From positions 17,073 to 81,072 of the forward strand of contig JANPPC010000034.1 in the NCBI GenBank assembly GCA_031428275.1: DNA of 64,000 nucleotides. Reading direction: 5' to 3'. This DNA comes from Pseudobdellovibrio sp031428275. Lineage in GTDB: Bacteria > Bdellovibrionota > Bdellovibrionia > Bdellovibrionales > Bdellovibrionaceae. Below are positions 41,098 to 50,504 of this stretch, piece by piece. Each line of letters starts with the position of its first letter. Within the stretch, counting starts at the first letter, position 1. The notes under the pieces were generated by a model. The model was not told the origin of the DNA. It was given only the letters and a program-made list of their open reading frames with translations, and ran no database searches. The translations under genes and the position numbers were made by a program.

Positions 41098-41228
41098 GAT
41101 GGCTCCCATAACCTGTTTACGCAATGTTGCGCGTTAGTTTTTTTAGTTTTTAGGTCTTAATACGATTGCGGACTAATATACCAAATCTAGCCTTGATTGC
41201 ATGGATTTCCCCTCTGAAAATAGATTAG

Positions 41229-42518
41229 ATGCTATTTGTCATATTCTCTTTATTTACCCAAAGTACTTTCAGCGCGATTCCGCCCCAGAAATTGGGCGAA
41301 AATTCGGGCGTCAACAGCCTGCAGGTGCCTTTTTTTAGATCTCCCGAAAGTCTTTTCCCATCCGGAGCCATCAGTCTTGCGACCTTACAAAGGCAGCAGA
41401 TCAATGCCAAAATGAAGACCGAAAAATTTTATAAGTGGAAGTCACAACTCTTTCGTGTTGAAGAATTAAAACCAATTCGTCCTGTGCACCTTTCGAAGAC
41501 TGTCATTGATCCAAAAACAAATCACCGCTTTAAAGTGACTGAAGCCAACATTAGCCAAATTAAGGTTCGCGACGAAGCTAGTAAAGTAATGAAAACCTAC
41601 CAGATTGATCAGTTAGCGTCTGATCCTTACGATATGGGCTTAGCAATTACTTTAACCGATGCTTACTTAAAAAAATCAGTGACCGAGAATGCTAAAATAC
41701 TAACAACCATACCGCAAGGGCAACTGTTGTATCCGCTAGGCTTCGAAAAAGGTTTTGTGAAAGTTCAGTACAAAGATTACGTAGGTTACGTTCGTTTATC
41801 TGAAACGATTACGAAGTTTGATCTAGCTACAGTGATCTATGCTCAAGAAAAATGGCAGTTCGTTAAGAGACGCGACTTCGACTATATGGTCACGGTCGAA
41901 AATAAAAAAATTCATCTCAGTCAAATTCGCGGATTAGTAACCCCAGATTTGCGTGGCCTTATTGCCTCACCCACACAGAAAATTCCGATGTGGAGTCAAG
42001 TCGAAGTCGTCAATGACCAAAAGCCGTCATGGATTGAAAGCAATATCAAAGGTCACGGGTTAGTCTGGTGGAAACCATCAGTTGCGGCCGATGAGATTTA
42101 CACCATCGACGAATTACTTAAAAAAGAAATATCAAGCGTTTCGTTTCACCCGAAGAACCCACTAAGAGGCCTACTTTCGGCGCACGGCGTATTCATGACT
42201 GAAGATGGCTACCACTGGAAAAAACTTTCGCAGTTTGCAGACTTCAACGGGCCCGTCTATTACTTTAATGACCTTTTAATTTTTGTCGGGCACTTTCGCA
42301 GTCTAAACGGCGGGAAATCGTTTGATAACTATATTCAGATTGATAAGCTAGCCAGCGCCATCGAATATTCATTGGGGTATTTTCCGAAACGTCTCCAAGT
42401 GAAACGCATTGAAACCTTGCCACCTTTTAGACTTAAAATTGAAGTTGATACGGGTGTAAAGAAAATTAAAATGGAAAGCCCGCTTTTTGCACAAGACTGG
42501 AAAGTCGTTAGATCTTAG
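41229..42518 (+). CDS. Exported protein of unknown function with an SH3-like segment
   Basis: 429 residues with a short signal peptide (about 1-15, QSTFSA). Residues ~155-195 (ILTTIPQGQLLYPLGFEKGF, VKVQYKDYVGYVRLSE) look like a bacterial SH3 domain, a fold often binding cell-wall peptide stems. The remainder is beta-rich and unrecognised, with a repeated Trp/Tyr-rich section (LSAHGVFMTEDGYHWKKLSQ) reminiscent of a sialidase-type Asp-box or BNR blade. It overlaps the convergent plsC gene by four bases. Confidence 0.55.
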   Translation: MLFVIFSLFTQSTFSAIPPQKLGENSGVNSLQVPFFRSPESLFPSGAISLATLQRQQINAKMKTEKFYKWKSQLFRVEELKPIRPVHLSKTVIDPKTNHRFKVTEANISQIKVRDEASKVMKTYQIDQLASDPYDMGLAITLTDAYLKKSVTENAKILTTIPQGQLLYPLGFEKGFVKVQYKDYVGYVRLSETITKFDLATVIYAQEKWQFVKRRDFDYMVTVENKKIHLSQIRGLVTPDLRGLIASPTQKIPMWSQVEVVNDQKPSWIESNIKGHGLVWWKPSVAADEIYTIDELLKKEISSVSFHPKNPLRGLLSAHGVFMTEDGYHWKKLSQFADFNGPVYYFNDLLIFVGHFRSLNGGKSFDNYIQIDKLASAIEYSLGYFPKRLQVKRIETLPPFRLKIEVDTGVKKIKMESPLFAQDWKVVRS

Positions 42519-43270
42519 ATTGTTTTTCCGTAATTTTTTGTCCAGATATCATTCATCTTTTGATAGACGACTTTTTGTAAATCAGTTCGGTCTTCAGCGC
42601 TAAAATTCTTTGTCTCGATCGCAGGCAAGATATGAAGTTCAATTTTAGAACGCCAATGATCTTTGTTAAATAGAAATGCACCCTTGGGCAATGCCCGCGT
42701 CGCACCTAAGATCACCACAGGAACCACGGGTACTTGCGCTGACATCGCAAAAACGAAAGGGCCCGCCTTAAACGGCGCAAGCTTCGGGCCGTAGAATCGA
42801 CCACTCTCTGGCGAAAGCGCAAACATTTCACCGTTTTGAAATCGAGCTTTGGCTTCTTCATAAACCTTATAGACCTCTTGGCGGTTCGAACGGGCGATCG
42901 GTAAAGTTCCTAAAATCTTCATCGTTTGCCCGAATATAGGAATTTTAAAAAGCTCGGCTTTAGCACCGAAGCGAATACCCGGAATGTAGCCTGCCAAAGC
43001 AAACACATCGAAAAAACTTGAGTGATTAAACAAAAATAAACAGGCCTTACCATTCAAATCATCTTTCGGAATGTTGTCTAACCCGATGACGTGCACACGA
43101 ACGCCCGACATCACGCAACACATTTGGCCCCAAGCCATAATCAAAGCATCATCAATTTTTCGGCTATGAAAAAGCACATGCATAACAATTGCAATCGGTC
43201 CCAAGATCAAAACCGTAAACGGAAAAAATAAAGTTACGATCACAGATCGCATTAACGAGAATATTTTCAT
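42515..43270 (-). CDS. plsC: 1-acyl-glycerol-3-phosphate acyltransferase (PlsC family)
   Basis: 251 residues with an N-terminal membrane segment and the acyltransferase boxes NHSSFFDVFA (HxxxxD), FGAKAELFKIPIFG, LSPESGR (in place of EGTR) and PVVPVVI. It acylates lysophosphatidic acid at the inner membrane in phospholipid synthesis. Its ATG overlaps the stop of the upstream gene (43267-43270), so the two are translationally coupled. Confidence 0.85.
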   Translation of the reverse strand: MKIFSLMRSVIVTLFFPFTVLILGPIAIVMHVLFHSRKIDDALIMAWGQMCCVMSGVRVHVIGLDNIPKDDLNGKACLFLFNHSSFFDVFALAGYIPGIRFGAKAELFKIPIFGQTMKILGTLPIARSNRQEVYKVYEEAKARFQNGEMFALSPESGRFYGPKLAPFKAGPFVFAMSAQVPVVPVVILGATRALPKGAFLFNKDHWRSKIELHILPAIETKNFSAEDRTDLQKVVYQKMNDIWTKNYGKTI

Positions 43271-44373
43271 TCAGGAAATAACCTTTTAACGGCCGCCTCA
43301 ATTTGGCGGTTTTTATAAGCCGTATGCTCAGATTCACCCGCCTGCATAATTTCAAATGAACTTTCATTCATGATTTGTACTTCAAAAGGATAGAAAAAAC
43401 TAAAGCTTTTACCACCCGGCTGATTTGAGCTCACTTGAATCAATTGCCGCGAAATAAATTTAATGTACTTAAAATCTTGCGAAGAAAACGGATTTTCCTT
43501 ACGAAACAAACCTAAAAAAGCGGACTGACTTGATTTCAATCTTTGCGCCAGCAAGCGATCGATTTTTTCAGACGAGAGCTTCTGATCATCTCCGTGCTTT
43601 TTCATCAGCTTATTACATACATCTAAAAACTCTTCGACCGGGTACATATTATTAGAAGACTGATCGGGCATAATTTGCGGAAAGCTAATAATATTTTCTT
43701 CGACCAAAAAACGAATCACTTGAAAAGAATCAAATATCGAGCGCGTCACAAATCGCACTCCAATTTTATCAAAGATCTTCATTGCTAGTGCTTCTGGGCG
43801 CGCCAGTAATTTTATCACCGTGCTCGTCGAAGTTTTAAAAGGCTTCGCGTGAAAGTTTAAAAGCTCGACGCGGGGATGACCTTCTTTTTGAAATGACTTC
43901 AGATAAAGCTTATCTTCTTGCACAATAGCCTGTTCAAACGGCGCCAATATCTGTTTTTGAATTTCTTCTGAAAACGAACTAAACAAATCAGTTTCGGCAT
44001 GAACGAAGACATGCATACAACGTAAAAAAGCGCAGGCCCACTTCTGTAAATTTTTATCTTCAAACTGCGAAGCGTAAATTAATAAAAATCGGATATCTTT
44101 AAGCTCTTCTTTATTTTTTACCTGTTGGGGAATTTCGTCGGAATTAATTTTGAGCCGCTCGGTCATCAAAACTAAAGCCCGACGGTGAAAATACCACAAA
44201 CGCTCTAAATGTTCGGAATTTGAAAGCTTATAACCGTAGCTTCCTAAAAAAGCTTCCGCCTCGGCCAAGCTGTGAATATGTAAGCTCGGGCGATCAATCG
44301 CCGAAGCTCCGCCGGCTACGACGCTTAAAGAAGACTCATCGAAAAAATAAAAAGAAGAATGATTAGCTATCAC
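43267..44373 (-). CDS. TIGR04552-like conserved protein, possible RelA/SpoT-type fold
   Basis: 368 residues, cytoplasmic by composition. From memory of family style, it resembles the TIGR04552 proteins of predatory and myxobacterial groups. Residues ~205-260 (RPEALAMKIFDKIGVRFVTR, then SIFDSFQVIRFLVEENIISF) resemble the D-x-I-G-x-R segment and the following V..L of RelA/SpoT nucleotidyltransferases, but the canonical ATP-binding Arg/Lys residues cannot be placed with confidence. It is coupled by a four-base overlap to plsC, which hints at a membrane or lipid context. Function is unknown. Confidence 0.5.
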   Translation of the reverse strand: MIANHSSFYFFDESSLSVVAGGASAIDRPSLHIHSLAEAEAFLGSYGYKLSNSEHLERLWYFHRRALVLMTERLKINSDEIPQQVKNKEELKDIRFLLIYASQFEDKNLQKWACAFLRCMHVFVHAETDLFSSFSEEIQKQILAPFEQAIVQEDKLYLKSFQKEGHPRVELLNFHAKPFKTSTSTVIKLLARPEALAMKIFDKIGVRFVTRSIFDSFQVIRFLVEENIISFPQIMPDQSSNNMYPVEEFLDVCNKLMKKHGDDQKLSSEKIDRLLAQRLKSSQSAFLGLFRKENPFSSQDFKYIKFISRQLIQVSSNQPGGKSFSFFYPFEVQIMNESSFEIMQAGESEHTAYKNRQIEAAVKRLFPE

Positions 44374-44415
44374 TCCCCTGATTCAATAGGCTTTAGGCTG
44401 TATTTTCAAGCTATA

Positions 44416-45096
44416 TTACTGCGTGATTGCACAGCGTGGAATAGAAAAATCCCCTACTGTTCCCTTCGTTACAGCGCCTACGACGCTAACTAAATTTTGA
44501 AATTTTACGATGCCGCTGAAGTTCTGGGCATCGAATTTTCCTTCAAAGCGAATTTCGCCGTAAGAATCTTTTAGAAGCAAAGTTCCCACACCGGTTTGTT
44601 GATTGAATTGACCCGTGATGCTGTGGCCAGCGCGGGTCGGATCGAACGATAAATCAATGCCGCGTGCGCCTGTGTTAATAGCGTAATCGCTTAACCAAAT
44701 GCTGTCATAAACGCTGATCGTTATTTTTGATTTTGAAGATAAGACGTTGCCGTTTGTATCTAAGATAATTTTTCCAGAAAAACGCATACCTGTTGAAGCG
44801 CTCTGTTGACCGCTGATCGAACCAATATTTTGCGGCAGGATACTTGCGCTTAATAAGGCTTTAACGCGATCTTCGAAACTACCCGTCGCATCACCCGCTG
44901 CATAATTGACGGCCGTCGCTTCGTAAATAATACCCTGCGCGTTGGTAACCGTCGTAGATTGCGCACATTGCACAGAACTTAAAACGCCGCCACTTGAAAC
45001 AAAGCCGTTTGAATTCGTCGCTTTGACGCCATTCTCTTTTGTTACCTGGCACGAGGCTAGAATTAAAAGTGACAGGGCAAGTAAAAGTTTTTTCAT
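44416..45096 (-). CDS. Lipoprotein of unknown function
   Basis: 226 residues. Lipobox LILASC at residues 11-16 gives a lipid-anchored mature protein. The rest is beta-rich with Gly/Ser/Thr and alternating hydrophobic residues (IILDTNGNVLSSKSKITISV, GTLLLKDSYGEIRFEGKFDA), suggesting a beta-sandwich. No family recognised. Confidence 0.65.
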   Translation of the reverse strand: MKKLLLALSLLILASCQVTKENGVKATNSNGFVSSGGVLSSVQCAQSTTVTNAQGIIYEATAVNYAAGDATGSFEDRVKALLSASILPQNIGSISGQQSASTGMRFSGKIILDTNGNVLSSKSKITISVYDSIWLSDYAINTGARGIDLSFDPTRAGHSITGQFNQQTGVGTLLLKDSYGEIRFEGKFDAQNFSGIVKFQNLVSVVGAVTKGTVGDFSIPRCAITQ

Positions 45097-45285
45097 AAAG
45101 TCTCCTACCTACCTCTATCGCAAGCCGCGGGCCAAGACTTTTATTTCAGGATGAAGCACTTCTCACTTTTACGTCTGAATTTGAGACAGCTAGAATGAAG
45201 CAGGTTAAGCTTAGAATTTACTCGCGCTTTACGTTTGCGGGCGTACAATATTTTGACATGGGCCTGCTGTTAGCAAGCAATCCAT

Positions 45286-45789
45286 CTAGCTGGCTGGCAA
45301 CGCCTTCTTCGACTTTATTTCGCCGTAAATAGCGAGTGCGACACCCGCAACGATCGCCATGTCGGCAATATTAAAAACGCCGGTACGTAACCACCCGCCT
45401 AAATCAATTAACATGAAATCAATCACATGGCCACGTTCGTGAATGACTCTGTCCCACAGATTTCCGAAACCGCCCGCTAAAATAAAACTGTAGGCAAAAA
45501 GATTCAATCTTGATTTTTCTTTGGTAAATAAATACCAAAGCATTCCGCCTAAGCCTAAAAAAACGATCAATGCAAAAACCACGAAGCGAACTTCACGCGA
45601 AAGATTTCCGCCTAATCCTAAAAAGGCGCCCGGGTTTTCGGCGTAAACGAATTGAAACAAACCATTTAAAAAGTACTGTGGGCTTTGGACCATTAAACTT
45701 TCGACGGCCCAATTTTTAGTTGCTTGATCGGCGACAAAAATTAAAACTAGCAATGATATGACGACCTTTAATTTATACTTAAGACTCAT
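45286..45789 (-). CDS. lspA: Lipoprotein signal peptidase LspA
   Basis: About 167 residues from the ATG at 45789 (ATG at 45798 also possible); longer frames have no family match. Four membrane segments, and the aspartyl protease motifs GNLWDR and FNIADMAI contain the two catalytic Asp residues; NPGAFLGLG is also typical. LspA cleaves prolipoproteins after diacylglyceryl transfer, and the window encodes several lipoproteins. Its 5' end overlaps the divergent gene at 45758 by about 32 bases. Confidence 0.9.
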   Translation of the reverse strand: MSLKYKLKVVISLLVLIFVADQATKNWAVESLMVQSPQYFLNGLFQFVYAENPGAFLGLGGNLSREVRFVVFALIVFLGLGGMLWYLFTKEKSRLNLFAYSFILAGGFGNLWDRVIHERGHVIDFMLIDLGGWLRTGVFNIADMAIVAGVALAIYGEIKSKKALPAS

Positions 45790-46684
45790 TGGCTTCATTC
45801 TTTTATTTTGTGGGATTACCCCTGCGCACGCAACTGAATTTTCGACGCTACTAGGGCTGGGACAAGAGAATTTTGGTTTCACAGTTGAATCATTCGGATT
45901 AGGTGATCAAAACATTGCTTTTGAACCCAATATGGCAGGCCTTTCCAGATTAGGACTTAGCTACGGCGATTATTCGGTGGGAACCTCTTTTCGATCAAGC
46001 TCGGCCGAGCTCAATCCAGAAAAAGGCAAAACAACATTTTTTGATATTCAGCTAGGTTATCATAATCGCAAATGGGGTGTTGATACTTTTTATCAAACCT
46101 ATACGGGGTTTTTCATTGCGAACACGAACCTCATTCAAGTCTATCCAGATTTAAAATTTCAACATTACGGCATCATGGCACGTTATGCCTTAAATGATAG
46201 TGACTTTTCGGTTGCGAGTTTAATGGATCAATCTGACGAAATAAAAAAATCTGCCGGAAAGTATTATCTAGTTAGCGGACTTCGTCAGCACATAATGGAA
46301 ACCTCAACTTCGCTTCTGCAAGCGGAAAATGCCGGTATGAATACCGAACTAGAAAACCTTCGTAAGATGAAAGTATTTTCGTACAATGCCGGAATCGGAG
46401 CTGGAAAATACTGGGTCAGCGATAATCATTTTTTTATCGGCGCGGTTTTAGATCTTATCGGAACGCTGGGCTTTTACGATTTTGAAGACACGACTCAGGT
46501 TAAAGAAAAAACCTCTTACGGAACTTTAAGCTACAACGCCAAGGTTGGTTTTGGTTACGCTGGTCAAACTTTTCGTGCCGGTGCCAGCTTAGCAGCCGAC
46601 TTAACCACGCTACGAACACCGGGCAAAGCATACATTAAGCCCACGGCGCAGAGAACTTTGTTCTATCTTCGTATTGTCTATTGA
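45758..46684 (+). CDS. Exported beta-barrel-like protein (DUF4421-like)
   Basis: 308 residues with a signal peptide (about 1-26, PAHATE). The mature part is rich in alternating beta strands with Tyr/Phe/Gly and ends RTLFYLRIVY. Segments such as YHNRKWGVDTFYQTYTGFF and YLVSGLRQHIMETSTSLL fit the DUF4421 pattern, thought to be an outer-membrane-associated barrel. Its start is inside the first ~11 codons of the divergent lspA. No ribosome site is evident before the ATG. Confidence 0.6.
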   Translation: MTTFNLYLRLIGFILLFCGITPAHATEFSTLLGLGQENFGFTVESFGLGDQNIAFEPNMAGLSRLGLSYGDYSVGTSFRSSSAELNPEKGKTTFFDIQLGYHNRKWGVDTFYQTYTGFFIANTNLIQVYPDLKFQHYGIMARYALNDSDFSVASLMDQSDEIKKSAGKYYLVSGLRQHIMETSTSLLQAENAGMNTELENLRKMKVFSYNAGIGAGKYWVSDNHFFIGAVLDLIGTLGFYDFEDTTQVKEKTSYGTLSYNAKVGFGYAGQTFRAGASLAADLTTLRTPGKAYIKPTAQRTLFYLRIVY

Positions 46685-46762
46685 TTTTATTTTAAAAGAA
46701 TGGCCTTAAAATTTATTGAAATATTTTGGGTTTGCAAAATAATCTACAATCCCAGCAGCATT

Positions 46763-46789
46763 AAAAAAACAACCGGCCCCGAAGCCGGT
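46763..46789 (-). terminator. Rho-independent terminator of the fadI-fadJ operon
   Basis: Stem ACCGGC / GCCGGT with a six-base loop at 46772-46789, followed on the minus strand by seven T. It lies 15 bases after the fadJ stop. Confidence 0.8.
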
Positions 46790-46803
46790 CGCCCAATACG
46801 GAA

Positions 46804-48957
46804 CTAATTGTAAAACATAGCCTTCGTCGCAGCGCGCTCTTTCATTTTTGAAGTCGGCTTCAAACGATTCGCTTTACGTTCGCTTGAATATTTCTCAAGA
46901 CGTTGCACGATATAATCTGCTCCGACACTGTCAGCGTACTTTAGTAACCCACCGCGGAACGGTGGAAAGCCTGTACCCATGATCATAGCCAGATCAACTT
47001 CATGTGGCGTTTCAACAATTTTATCTTGGTCTAAAGCTAATGCGGCTTCATTCACCATCGCAAACACACAACGCTCGCGGCATTCTTCTTCGCTCAGCGG
47101 GTTGGTTGGCGAAGACAAACCCAGCTCTGCGTAAATCGATTGATCGACTTCGGTTTTTCTGCCGTTCTCATACTTATAAAAGCCTAAATTCGTTTTTTGG
47201 CCTAATCGAGATTTGTTTTTCTCAAGTTTCTCCATCAACGGCGGCATTTCCACGCGGTCTGAGAATGCTTTCTTGAAAATATTTAATACCTTCACGCACA
47301 CATCTATACCAACTGAATCCATTAATTCAAATGGGCCCATCGGCATACCAAATTTGTAAACAAAGGCTTTATCAACCGTCTCAACACTCATGCCTTCGGC
47401 TAATAAAAATGCGGCTTCTGCCATGTACGGAAGTAACAAACGATTGACTAAAAAACCAGGTCCGTCTTTTACGACCACTGGCATTTTACCCATTTTTTTA
47501 GCTAATTCAAAAACCGTAGCAATTGTTTCGTCCGAAGATTGTGTTCCGCGAATAACTTCGACTAATGGCATCTTATGAACCGGACTGAAAAAATGCATTC
47601 CCGCAAAATACGCCGGACGCGGATGACCTTTCGACATTTCACTAACGCTGAGTGATGATGTATTCGTTACGATGATCGCGTCTTCGCGCATTTCAGCGGC
47701 GGTTTGCGCGATCACTTTTTGTTTTACGTCCATGATTTCAACAATTGCCTCAACTGTTAAATCTATATTTTTAAAACCTGAAAAATCAACCGTGGTCGAA
47801 ACCAGCGACATTTTTTGCGTGAACTGGTAATTATCAATAACGCGCTTTTTTAATAATTTGGCCCAGAGATCCCGCGCGTGTTTAAGCGCTTTCGCATTCG
47901 CATCGAACGAAATATCTTTTACGCGAACGTCGACACCTTTATCGGCTGCGACGTAGGCTATTCCGCCACCCATGGTACCTGCACCCAGAACGCCTAAGTG
48001 CTTCACAGGCTTTGCTTTGACACTTGAGCCTGTGACACCCGTTTGTTTTTTTACCATCTCCGTTAAATAAAAAACGTGAATTAAATTTTTAGAAACATCT
48101 GTGACCGCTAAGGTTTTAAAATGCTCACGCTCGATTTCTAAAGCTTTCGTGCGATCAGACATTCCGTAAGTTTTCTTAACCACCTCAAGAGCCGCAAGCG
48201 GCGCAGGGTAGTGGCCCTTCGTTGCTTTAACAACGCCCTCTTTAGCTTTGCTAAAGACGACGCCTTTTAACATACCCTCTAAAAGTTTGTTCACTAAACC
48301 CTTGGGTTGAAAAGTTTTACGACGCTTTTGGCTACCGTCTTTGACGATTTTTTCAATTTGACCAGCCGCGAAGTTTTCAATTAAATTTGCGTGCACAACG
48401 TAATCTACTAAGCCAATTTTTTGTGCCTTTTTAGCATTTAATAATTTACCGGCTAAAATCACGTCTAAAGAAGCTTGAAGACCGACCACGCGTGGTAGAC
48501 GAATGCTGCCGCCAAAACCGGGCAAAATACCTAACTGCGTCTCGGGTAAGCCAATACGTGTTGCAGAGTCTTCGGTCGCAATACGGTAATCACAAGCAAG
48601 AATTAATTCACAACCGCCACCCGCGCACGCACCGTTGACTAAGGCCATCGTTGGCATTGGTAAATCTTCAATCATATTGAAAATATCTTGGCCTTGCTTA
48701 ACCGCCGCTTCAACTTGTTCTTTTGTAGATAGCTTTTGAATTTCTTCAATGTCGGCACCAGCAATAAAAATTTTTGGTTTCGCTGATTTAAAAATAACGA
48801 AGCCCGTGCCCGAAGTTTTGATTTTTTCTAGGTGTGCTTTTAACTCAGTCATCACCGGCGTTGAAAGTTTATTTACTTTTTCACCTGGCAAATCAAAAGT
48901 TAATACTGTTACGTCCGTTGATCCGATTTTTTGGTTTGATACGATAATTGCTGACAT
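46804..48957 (-). CDS. fadJ: Fatty acid oxidation multifunctional enzyme (enoyl-CoA hydratase / 3-hydroxyacyl-CoA dehydrogenase)
   Basis: 717 residues. An N-terminal crotonase domain (about 1-200, IFIAGADIEEIQ, CAGGGCELILACDYR, LPETQLGILPGFGG) is followed by an NAD-binding 3-hydroxyacyl-CoA dehydrogenase (about 315-500, LGVLGAGTMGGGIAYVAADK, GMHFFSPVHKMPLVEVI) and a C-terminal domain (GPGFLVNRLLLPYMAEA). This is the FadJ/FadB alpha-subunit layout. The partner thiolase gene ends five bases upstream. Confidence 0.9.
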   Translation of the reverse strand: MSAIIVSNQKIGSTDVTVLTFDLPGEKVNKLSTPVMTELKAHLEKIKTSGTGFVIFKSAKPKIFIAGADIEEIQKLSTKEQVEAAVKQGQDIFNMIEDLPMPTMALVNGACAGGGCELILACDYRIATEDSATRIGLPETQLGILPGFGGSIRLPRVVGLQASLDVILAGKLLNAKKAQKIGLVDYVVHANLIENFAAGQIEKIVKDGSQKRRKTFQPKGLVNKLLEGMLKGVVFSKAKEGVVKATKGHYPAPLAALEVVKKTYGMSDRTKALEIEREHFKTLAVTDVSKNLIHVFYLTEMVKKQTGVTGSSVKAKPVKHLGVLGAGTMGGGIAYVAADKGVDVRVKDISFDANAKALKHARDLWAKLLKKRVIDNYQFTQKMSLVSTTVDFSGFKNIDLTVEAIVEIMDVKQKVIAQTAAEMREDAIIVTNTSSLSVSEMSKGHPRPAYFAGMHFFSPVHKMPLVEVIRGTQSSDETIATVFELAKKMGKMPVVVKDGPGFLVNRLLLPYMAEAAFLLAEGMSVETVDKAFVYKFGMPMGPFELMDSVGIDVCVKVLNIFKKAFSDRVEMPPLMEKLEKNKSRLGQKTNLGFYKYENGRKTEVDQSIYAELGLSSPTNPLSEEECRERCVFAMVNEAALALDQDKIVETPHEVDLAMIMGTGFPPFRGGLLKYADSVGADYIVQRLEKYSSERKANRLKPTSKMKERAATKAMFYN

Positions 48958-48962
48958 TTAAA

Positions 48963-50315
48963 CTACCCTTCGTTCTCGATAATGATTGATCCACCTTGGC
49001 CGCCACCGATACATAATGTCGCAAGACCGTACTGCACATGACGGCGACGCATCTCTTTCATGAGTGTTAAAACTAAACGCGTACCTGTCGCACCTACAGG
49101 ATGCCCCAAAGCAATCGCTCCGCCGTTCACATTCAAAATATCAGTGCGTAATTCACCGATTTTACCTGGTAAACCTAATTTTTGGCCGAATGAATCTGAG
49201 TCAAAAGCTTTCTGATTCGCCATCACTTGCGCTGCAAAAGCCTCATTCAATTCGACTAAGCCAATATCTTTCATCGATAAGCCCGCACGTTTTAAGGCGA
49301 TTGGTGTTGAATAGGCCGGCCCCATACCCATACGTTCGGGTTCTAAACCTGCAAAGGCGTAACCTCGAATTTTTGCGATGGGCTTGTAACCAAGCGCATC
49401 GGCCTTTGCACGCGACATTAATAAGACCATCGCCGCGCCATCAGTAATCGGGCAGGAATTTCCCGCCGTGATTGAACCGGTATTTTTATCGAAGAAAGGT
49501 TTTAATTTTGTTAAAGCCTCGATCGTTTGACCATCACGCGGCCCGATATCTTCAGTGATTGTTTCGGTGTAATTAGGTGGTAGGTAAAACGGCGTTAATT
49601 CTTCAGCTAATTTTGCTTTAGCCGCAACCGCTTTCTGATGAGATTTCAAAGCGTACTCGTCTTGTTCGCGACGAGAAATATTAAATTCTTTCGCGATCAC
49701 TTCAGCCGTCATTCCCATATTCATGCCGACAAAAGGGTCTGTTAAACCTTCGGCTAAAGTAATAATGGGCTTATATTTTGTTTTTTGTAGCGGCGCGGTT
49801 GTCGCCATTTCTTTTATTTGCGAAAGATCGGCTTTAAACCAATCCCACAGAGCTGAAAGTTTTGCTCCGCTCGTTTTAGCCGAGCCTAATCTTTCGATGA
49901 TGCTGGTAATTGCCGGTGGCATTAACAACGGCATTTGCGACATATTTTCAGTTCCGCCCGCGATCACCATTTCCATCGTGCCTGATTTAATTCTTTCGTA
50001 ACCAGAAGTGATCGACTCTAAAGCTGAAGCGCAATTACGGTGAACGGTCACGGCCGAAGTTTTTTGCGGAATACCTGAATTCAATGCAACCACGCGCGCG
50101 ATGTTTACGGCATCAGAAGGCGAACCTGTGTTGCCGATAATAACTTCATCAACTAAATCGACGTTTAAATTTGTGCGCGCGATTAATTCTTTTAATGCAA
50201 CTTGCCCCAATTGGGCCGCATGCACTGTTTTTAATTTTGTGCCTGATTTTGCGAAGGGAGTGCGTACTCCTTCAACAATGACAACATCCGTTGGAAGCTT
50301 TTGCTGTGTGCTCAT
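48963..50315 (-). CDS. fadI: Acetyl-CoA acyltransferase (thiolase), FadI-like
   Basis: 450 residues. The nucleophilic Cys is in VHRNCASALES, the catalytic His in NGGAIALGHPVGATG and the second Cys in CIGGGQGGS. Length and insertions fit the beta subunit of a FadIJ complex. It completes beta-oxidation with the downstream fadJ. The enzyme also matches the hbd-ech-icmF operon by pathway. Confidence 0.9.
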   Translation of the reverse strand: MSTQQKLPTDVVIVEGVRTPFAKSGTKLKTVHAAQLGQVALKELIARTNLNVDLVDEVIIGNTGSPSDAVNIARVVALNSGIPQKTSAVTVHRNCASALESITSGYERIKSGTMEMVIAGGTENMSQMPLLMPPAITSIIERLGSAKTSGAKLSALWDWFKADLSQIKEMATTAPLQKTKYKPIITLAEGLTDPFVGMNMGMTAEVIAKEFNISRREQDEYALKSHQKAVAAKAKLAEELTPFYLPPNYTETITEDIGPRDGQTIEALTKLKPFFDKNTGSITAGNSCPITDGAAMVLLMSRAKADALGYKPIAKIRGYAFAGLEPERMGMGPAYSTPIALKRAGLSMKDIGLVELNEAFAAQVMANQKAFDSDSFGQKLGLPGKIGELRTDILNVNGGAIALGHPVGATGTRLVLTLMKEMRRRHVQYGLATLCIGGGQGGSIIIENEG

Positions 50316-50504
50316 GATGAACTCCTGTGTATTTGAATATAGAACGCTTAATATTAACCCTGAAAATCATGTGTGGCAATTGACGCTGTCTAGCATACCC
50401 CTCTGGCAAATTGTGCTTTTCGTCTAGCAGCAATAGACTGATCACTCTAATTTAATAATCAAAACGACCTCGCCTGAGCGAAAAAACTTAGGCGAAAGTC
50501 GTAG

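Noticed and set aside
41100..41228. Cobalamin riboswitch upstream of the icmF operon
   Set aside because: The gap is short and I found no B12-box-like sequence or suitable stems.
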